DNA of 64,000 bases from Limnoperna fortunei (lineage: Eukaryota; Mollusca; Bivalvia; Mytilida; Modiolidae): NCBI GenBank assembly GCA_944474755.1, contig OX104115.1:31232043-31296042 (forward strand), read 5' to 3'. A program made the translations under genes and the position numbers. This document shows, one piece after another, positions 56,440-64,000 of this stretch. The stretch's first letter is position 1. Every line of letters starts with the position of its first letter. The notes beneath the pieces are model-generated. The model was not told the DNA's origin, did no database searches, and worked only from the letters and a program-made list of their open reading frames with translations.

Positions 56440-57120
56440 TAAAACATCGCCATGGCTAGGGTCTAAGACATTAAAACTTGTGCTTTTAGCTTCTTAGTAG
56501 TTTTGTGTCCACAAATTTAAATATTAAATTCTAGTAGTTAACAGGTACTAAGTTGTGCCCATATACCTTTTGTTAAATCTATTTTGATCAGATATCACTG
56601 TTATTTGTTCGAAAGATAACTCGAGTATTTTCTTGCACTTTGTCTAGTAAAGTGTTCACAAATATTTACATTTCTGATAGTGACACTCTTATCAAGTTTA
56701 AAGTGTTGTAGGGGCATGTATTGCGTGAGATTCTTTTCAACATGTTATCAGTCATACTAACATAGATGACCCCGTTGTAATATTTGATATTAGTTACTTA
56801 TGTGATAATAGTATCTATACGCACGTCATACTTCTCGGAAATCCCTTCCTTTGTGGGTTAATGGAACACAATTAAAATTTAACTTGTTGATACGTATTAT
56901 ATACAGACCTAATAAATAGTGAATAAAACGAATTGATATTACTCTTTTGATTATTATCTTTTTTAAAACCGTATTTATTTTGCAACTTTTCGCGTTATAC
57001 GTTAGACTATTGAGGCAAATCCTACAAATTTATCCTGGCAGCTTATTTATAGATAAAGATTATTTGGTGTAACGAATCTGAACTCAAAATTGACCTAAAT
57101 ACAAGATTCTGGTCGAGCTC
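56440..57120 (+). repeat. Dispersed repeat R2, copy 2 (uninterrupted)
   Basis: Matches 18990-19500 and then, with no gap, 21800-22045. It marks the ancestral order of the repeat. It is non-coding. Confidence 0.85.
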
Positions 57121-57489
57121 TGGTAAAATTAATTGATGTATCTATCGGAGAATACAATTCTTAGTGGTAAAACTGGTGTCTTATCCATTTGTTGATTTGT
57201 TAGAGCAATGAAACATGTTTAAAATTAGACAATAAATGGGAAAAATACTCCTCTCATCAAGACCATCATTTGGTACATTGGCTGAAAGCTGTGCGATGAA
57301 TAGTTTTCGACTTACAGCACTTGATACGTTTCACTCAATCGTTTTCTTTTGTTAAAACTTGAAAACGGTTAGAGATAATAAAGTTAACATATAGGTTTAA
57401 CGTGATCAGTAGGAAAAGAGGTTCAATTTGAGCCTAAGGTTAAAGGTCATATGTCAAGGTTATACCGTCGTAACAAGGTAACTGTGATT

Positions 57490-57710
57490 AAAAGTCCTTA
57501 ACAACCATATATTTTTAGAGTCAGAATGATGTACTTTACTAACATATATCATTTCATGACCGGAAGTGGCGTTTTGTCACTAGCAACGAGCAAAAAAAGC
57601 CATAAGCAACCATATAATTTTGGCTCGGGACCACTTTGTCAAAAAACTCATTTGTATGACTGGAAGTGACATTTTATGCTTAGCAACAGACACAAAAGCA
57701 CATAGCATCA
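57490..57710 (+). repeat. Two diverged tandem units of about 110 bp
   Basis: CATGACCGGAAGTGGCGTTT...AGCAACGAGCA and ATGACTGGAAGTGACATTTT...AGCAACAGACA, each preceded by an ACCATATA or AACATATA stretch. Confidence 0.65.
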
Positions 57711-59989
57711 CATATATTTTCTGACTTTAGAGGAAAAGTGGGTAAGACCTTCTCATTTGTTCTCAGGCAAAATGGCGATTTAATTCTTTCTGAATTAGTT
57801 TCATGTGTTTCACTAATCGAATATTGGAGAGAAACTCTGCATAAGATGCCAATGCCACCTTTTCCGTGAGCAGCATTATCATTTGGGGGCTTTAGCAGCA
57901 CACTTAAAGCCGCATTCAATGCTTGCTGAATACAAGATGGATTCAGGTTTCAATTTATGCTCGGAAATAAACATATATCACAATTTTTCTTTTTAAGCAG
58001 TTCATTAAGATATACTGTTGGTGACATAATACCTCTGCCATTCCAAGAGGCCAGGTTTAATTGTAAAGATATCTGTACCATAACAAAAATGTTTACAATA
58101 TACATTATACTTTTAAAGGCTTGTTTACACTACAGAAAACTCCCCTTGACCAAAAACACTTATTTTCAACCTTTTCAACAAATTCTTAAGGGACTTTGAA
58201 TATTGCTGAAACTGTGATTGAGTTGTTTCTAATAGAGAATAATATGAGACATGTTGCGTGCATACCTTTCTTTTCTAAATACGACAACATGGCGATACGT
58301 GTTAATTTGCGTCAATACCAGCTAAGTTATATCTCGCAGTTTTATTTCGCGTAACCCTTGTGAAGAGTCGTTATTGTTACAATCAATCGTGACACCTTGA
58401 ACACGCTCGGGTATGAATAAGTTTCCTTCTTAGGATCCGGACTAGTAAAGTTAATTTGATCATCATTTTTTGCAATGTTCTACAATATAAACACTATTTA
58501 TGGTGTTGTTATAATTCAGGGCTCATCATGTGTATCTCTTTCGTTTAAGTAAGTACGTTTTGGTTGGTTGGATTTAAGATTTAAGATGGGTGTGTAAACG
58601 ACAGATCATGATAATTGTGTGTGTAGGTTTCCATCGTGTCAGTGTTTACATTTGTTGGTCTTACGGATGTTTTTGTCTCTGTTAACACGCGAATAAGTAT
58701 TTTGAAGAGAATACTCCCTGAACGTGTCGTTTATCATACTACATGTACTGCTTGATTCTTCAATCTCTACCTTGACATGTCACATTAATTGTAAGGTCAC
58801 ACATGTTTCGAAATTTACTTCTAGGCGACATTCGACCGCCTTCATCATCGGCCATCTTAATTTTCAACCAGTCTTTTTATTTGCATCTCCTCCTTTTATG
58901 GATCAACCCAACAGCCACGAAAAACTTTCATTGAATGGTCAATCAGCCTTCAATGTTTATCGTCACATTTTAAGCTTGGCTTTGACTTTTCTTAATCTTG
59001 ATTAAACGCCATGGCAAATCATCATACAATCAACAGCCTTATTAAAACACAGCACAAAATCTTGCCATATGAACAACATATTTACATATTTAAAGTACTT
59101 GCACACGTAAACGCAACACGTTGACTGATTGTTAACTGATTGCTGACGGGTTTTGGAACGAAGGCTGATCGCTGACTGATTGGTGACGAATAAATCCGTC
59201 CAAAGTTATGAATCTGTCATAACCTAGGTAACCGTCAGCGATCTGTGCGATCAGTCCAATCAGAGCAATCCAGAATCCGTCATTTAATAATATAATATGG
59301 AGTAGGCATTGCCAAAATGCGAGCACAGACAATAAAGTCCTTTATTATTAATATTTAATGTGCATTTCATAATTGACGTAACTTCCAAACACCCTAAAAG
59401 TGCCTCTAAATTCCAGTGGTCACGTGACGTCTTTCTTTGTAACGGTGATGTCACATGAAATGTAATTTGATTGTCAGTTTTTAAAGATCGATTAAGAGAT
59501 TGCAAAAAAAAATTTGTTGTTAATTTGAAATATAACATTTATTTTTTATCGATGTTAAATTTATTTTCAAGTCTTACTTAAAATTATTTTTAGTACTTTT
59601 CTTCATTCACTTTGTTTTTAAAGTATTTTAAGGTGCACTATTTTGTTACTTATAAATACATGTATATATAAATATGTTCACACTGTTGTTATGTTAACAA
59701 AATATGCTAACATACCTCATGTGGATCCTTTATGTAATAAAATGCCTTAAGTATGTCTTATGGAATAGGGAATTGCTCTGACAGTCACAAAAGAGGGACA
59801 AGATGGCGCCAGGTGTAAATGTCAGCGTAATATTAATCATACTTTTTGGTGTTTTTCAACGTTTGGCACCAAACGACAACATTGTAACTCATCAAAATGA
59901 TTTCAACCACCATGTCAGCTGCGGAAATTATGTATCAAGTATAAAGAACAGTACTTCAATCGTTTATCCCCCGAAACAATAACAACAAA
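57711..59989. other. Non-coding spacer before the CR1-like LINE
   Basis: I see no supported exon. A weak inverted pair (GCTGACGG near 59140 and CCGTCAGC near 59230) may form a hairpin. The true 5' end of the LINE may lie in the last few hundred bases. Confidence 0.45.
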
Positions 59990-60046
59990 CATGGCGTCCA
60001 TCAAGCGAATGAGACCAAGCTTAGTATAAGAAAACACAACCTGTAC

Positions 60047-60097
60047 ATGTGTCTTTTACTTCTTTTATGTGGAGACGTGTCACTCAACCCGGGTCCC
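60047..60097 (+). other. 2A-like ribosome-skipping motif in the CR1-like LINE
   Basis: Reading from ATG 60047: a run of Leu, then LCGDVSLNPGP. This matches the 2A core D-V-E-x-N-P-G-P except for Ser in place of Glu. 2A-like motifs at the start of CR1-type proteins are known from several invertebrates. Here the frame is lost about 15 bp later, so it is a relic. Confidence 0.65.
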
Positions 60098-60991
60098 GCT
60101 AAATATCCATTTGGGGGATTGCAACAAGCCAGTAAAAAGCAACCAGCGAGGGATTTTCTGCGATGGATGTTCCTTTTGGTATCACGCTAAATGCATACAG
60201 TTATCAGTAATAGATTACAATAAACTTTCAAACTCTTCCGAAGATTGGTTTTGTAATTTATGTACACTACCACATGTCTCGGATTTTTATTTCGAACAAG
60301 ATGACACAGACCTTATTGAAGATGTGCCAGGAAATAAATCGCTAAATATATCTTCTTCATCAGAACAAGGTATTGGTTTTCAAACCTTGAGGGACACACG
60401 TACAAAGTACCCCAGAAATTTCACAGCTGCTTACCTCAACATAAATAGTATAAGATACAAGTTTGATGAACTAAAAGAACTATTACAAGACAAACTACTA
60501 GTAGTTGATCTCTTGATCGTAGCAGAAACTAAAATTGATCAAACTTTCAATGATAGTTTATTTTATGTTCCCGGTACAAGCTGCTGAGAAGAGACAGAGA
60601 CGACAAAGGAGGTGGAATCCTTATGCTGATAAACTCTGACTTTGCATCTAGCAGACGCTAAGACCATGGATGTAATAAGATCTTAGAAAACATCAGTTTA
60701 GAAATTTATATTAACTGTAATAAATGGGTAATAATGGGAATTTATAAACCTCCATCTATCTCTGATCTAATTTTTTCAGAGAACTTTACTATAAATTTGG
60801 ATAAATGTTATGTAAATTATGACAATATATTAGTACTAGGTGATCTGAATTTTGATATGATAACTGAGTCTAAAAGTCAGACACTATATGATATCTGTGA
60901 TATTTTTGACTTATCACAACTAATAGGCAATCCTACTTGTTACAAGAAAGGCTGTATTCCATCTCTAGTAGATGTAATTCTAACTAACGTA

Positions 60992-61053
60992 TCGCCTGAA
61001 TATAGCTGAAATATTGCTGCTCGGGCGTTAAACACCATTAATCAATCAATCAA
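60992..61053 (+). mobile_element. 62-bp retroposed tail inserted in the CR1-like LINE
   Basis: TCGCCTGAATATAGCTGAAA...GGGCGTTAAACACC and ATCA repeats, bounded by TCTAACTAACGTA at 60979-60991 and 61054-61066, an exact 13-bp target duplication. It disrupts the endonuclease frame within VDVILTNV. This is a severely 5'-truncated copy of whatever element owns the tail. Confidence 0.95.
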
Positions 61054-63872
61054 TCTAACTAACGTAAGAAATTTGTTTTAACATTCAAAATACACCCACT
61101 GGTATAAGCGACATTCACAACATGATATCTGTGTCACTGAAGGGTAAGGTACAATTTCAAAGACAACAATCAATATCATACAGGAGTTATAAAAATTTTG
61201 ATATAGACAAATTTAGTAATGAACTGCGACAAATAACACCTACAGAAACATCTGATAAGACAAATGTTAATGAGATATACCAGCAGTATGAAAACACTTT
61301 TACTGAACTACTAAATAAACATGCTCCAATTAAAACAAGAAAACCAAGAAAACGGCCATTGCCTTGCATGAACAGGGAGCTGCGTAAAGCCATTTACAAA
61401 AAACATATGCTTTACACTCGGTACACAAAAACCCCAAATACAAGAACCTGGGATAACTACAGAAAACAACGAAATTTAGTTACAAAGCTTAAAAAGAAAT
61501 CAACTAGACAATATTTTCTTGAAAGGCGTACAGGTGGTGCAAAAAAAATGTGATTTTTGGTCAACTGTCAAACCATTTGTTTTCAAATAAGTGCCATAAT
61601 GGCGATCAAAAAATTGTACTACAAGAAATTGTTAACGATACAACTGAAGTTGCAAATCATTTCAACACATTTTTTGCTACGGTAGCGAATAAGATTGGTG
61701 AAAGCGTCCATTATGATAAATCCACACACCCTAGTATATCTCATATTATATCAGATAGAAATGATAATTCATGTACTTCCTCTTTTGATTTTAAAAAAAA
61801 TTAATGAAAGTATTGTACACAAAATTTTTTGTAAAATGAATACTAAGAAAGCTACTGGTGTAGATGGCATTCCAGCAAAGATTGTTAAAAATTTTAAAAA
61901 TGAAATTTTATCTCATTTAACTTCACTTATAAATATCTCTGTTTTTTCCAGATAGGTTAAAACAGGCACAAGTCACTCCTCTGTTAAAAAAAAATAACTC
62001 GCTGGAAAAGTCTAATTATAGGCCTGTTAGTGTTTTGTCTATATTTTCAAAAGTATATGAAAAAGTTTTAGAAACTCAGCTAAGTGAATATTTTGATGCT
62101 ATATTTCATCCATATTTATGTGCCTTTCGTAAAGGCCATGGTTGTCAGACCACACTACTAAGGCTACTAGAGGATTGGCGTGCAGCCCTAGATAAAAACT
62201 ATTACATTGCTGCAGTTTTAATGGATTTATCTAAGGCGTTTGATTGCCTCCCCCACGAAATTCTGCTTGATAAATGATCGGCCTATGGGGTTTCCCAACA
62301 TTCTGTATCCCTCCTTGAAATTTATTTAACCAATCGTAAAGAACAGATCAAACTTAATGGTATTCTTAGTAGTTGGGCTGACATCTAGAAAGGTGTACCC
62401 CAAGGATCTATTCTTGGGCCCCTTTTGTTCAATGTGTTTATCAATGATATATTTCTATTTATTAAACATGCTACATTGTATAACTATGCCGATGACAATA
62501 CTTTGTCATTCTGCTCACCTGATTATAATTTATTAATCTCTACTTTGGAATCTGAGTCCATGAAGCTCATTGAATGGTTTAAAATTTAAAAAAAATGCAA
62601 GCAAATCCAGACAAATTTCAGGTCTTAGCTGTTGGCAAAAAAACTTTTGAAAAACAACCATGTATTAATATCCCCTCTGCCAGTTTATCATGTGAAAGTA
62701 CTGTAAAACTATTGGGTATTGAAATTGATTATAAACTTAACTTTGATATTCATATTAGAAATTTATGCAGGAAGGCATCCCAGCAGCTAAATACTCTCAA
62801 ACGTTTGGGGCCTTTTTTAAACAAACTCACCAGACTTACAATTTTTCATACTTTCATCCTAAGCAATTTTAACTTTTGCCCATTAGCGTGGCATTTTTGT
62901 TCAGGTGAAAGTTCTATAAAGCTGGAAAAAGTGCAGGAAAGCGAACTACGTTTTGTGTACGATGACATGTCCAGCTCTTACGAGGAACTTTTGGAACTAG
63001 CTAAGATTCCTTCCCTGCATATTAGACGTCAAAGAACAATGGCAGTGGAAACTTTTAAATTACTAAATAGTTTAGCTCCTGTTTGTCTACAAGATCTTGT
63101 CATTTTAAAATCTCATAAATATGCTTTCAGGTATAATAATGTATTAGAATTACCTCAAGTTAAAACCAGCACTTACGGTAAGAAGCTTTCGCTTTGCTGC
63201 TGCCACTCTCTGGAACAGTCTCCCAGACCATTTCAGGACTGAAAATAGCTTTTATCAGTTTAGAAGCTTGATTCAGTCCTGGAATGGTTCTGTATGCCGC
63301 TGCATGCAAATAGCTTGATCTGCTTATTATATCGGCTTTTCGTGTGACTTCTCTTTTAATATTTTAAAATTTGACTGTGTCTTATTTTAAGTAACTTTTA
63401 AATTGCTGCTCAATAGTAACCCTGCTTATGCTGGAATGATAATATTCTTAGTGCTATATTAATTTATGGAACTACTTTATATATTTTTAATACACTATAT
63501 ATATTTTACTCATATAATGTCCTCATCATTAATGTAACTGTATGCCTCATGCTCTTATTGCACTAAAGTGTTTTAAAAATGTCTTAATTTTGTCTTAATA
63601 CTAGTATGTCTTTATCTTAAAATTGTCTTGATTGTCTTAATGTGTTTTTCTTTTAAGTATGTACTTATTTTGAATCTTACTGTCTTGATGTGTGATACTT
63701 TTTTTTTAAATGTGATGTTTGCTTTGTATGTGCTTTGTATGTGCTGCATGCTAACTGTTATTGTTTGCTTTGCATGTATATTCGGTTAAAAGCTCAATAG
63801 AGCTTATGTTTATTGTTGTAAAATGTACCGAATCAAAATAAAGTTTTCGTATTCGTATTCGTATTTGTTACA

Positions 63873-64000
63873 GTTTTTTGACGATATCAACTTCCAGACG
63901 AAAACATCAATATCAGTATTAAGCAGATTTGGATCACGTGATTTCATTTTGATCACATGACACGTTATTGCCGTAGAGCTCATCGCTCTTCGCGGGCAGC
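63873..64000. other. Flank after the LINE tail
   Basis: Non-coding; contains two TGATCAC/TCACGTGA-like words. Nothing further can be said. Confidence 0.4.

Larger units (their letters stand above)
59990..63872 (+). pseudogene. CR1-like LINE, nearly full-length ORF2 with 2A-like motif and PHD finger, broken
   Basis: In order: a hydrophobic leader and 2A-like motif (60047-60097); a PHD finger (CNKPVKSNQ, FCDGCSFWYHAKC, WFCNLC) at about 60120-60265; AP endonuclease parts (AAYLNINSIRYKFDEL, VAETKID, MGIYKPPS, VLGDLNFDM); a linker; then reverse transcriptase with ATGVDGIPAKIV, NYRPVSVLSIFSKVYEKVLE, VLMDLSKAFDCLPHE (box A), [14 protein letters not shown] (box B) and the intact catalytic YADDNTLSF. 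The C-terminal CR1 part runs to about 63318 (AATLWNSLPDHFR). Domain order and PHD finger fit the CR1 group. Damage: a shift at about 60110, stops and shifts at 60585, 60658, 61550, 61800, 62275, 62386, 62587 and 63180, plus the 62-bp insert at 60992. The 3' UTR ends AATAAAG and a TTCGTA-repeat tail at 63846-63870. Confidence 0.85.

Overview
The window reads as eukaryotic nuclear DNA from a mollusc, most likely a bivalve; I cannot name the species. It is AT-rich with very low coding density. It holds spliced exons with GT-AG boundaries, tRNA-derived SINEs, several LINE families, many short terminal-inverted-repeat (TIR) elements, and dispersed repeats of a style typical of bivalve genomes. There are no operons, rRNA genes or CRISPR arrays.

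Layout. 1-2807 holds the rest of a spliced, Crypton-like tyrosine recombinase gene with one in-frame stop. 2986-6222 is a cluster of small TIR or hairpin elements and tandem repeats. 7885-17683 is bounded by matching inverted ends and an exact 9-bp target duplication. It looks like one 9.8-kb DNA transposon containing a near-identical 2.6-kb direct duplication, decayed C2H2 zinc-finger sequence and a broken RecQ-like helicase. 17700-22300 holds dispersed repeats, a LINE 3' end and a second long hairpin. 23165-24168 (minus) is a second recombinase that lacks the two introns of the first. Two related short exons lie further along the minus strand, at 25.5 and 28.2-28.6 kb.

31609-42965 contains the best candidate for an intact host gene. 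Five small exons with fully compatible phases encode a secreted protein of about 216 residues. It has a signal peptide, twelve mature cysteines in four exon-sized modules and a GPI-anchor-like tail. Its introns are full of SINEs and other repeats.

48958-56400 is a wreck of RNase H-bearing (I/Nimb-like) LINE copies. A CACTA-like element sits between two LINE halves that meet at exactly the same target site but lie in swapped order. 59990-63872 is a nearly full-length but broken CR1-like LINE with a 2A-like peptide motif, PHD finger, endonuclease and reverse transcriptase, carrying a 62-bp retroposed insert.

Working together: the tRNA-SINEs, a second SINE-like repeat, the 62-bp insert and the RNase H LINE all end in the same 3' tail. 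This points to the LINE as the machinery that mobilised the others. Only the five-exon gene and the 141-codon minus-strand ORF look undamaged.
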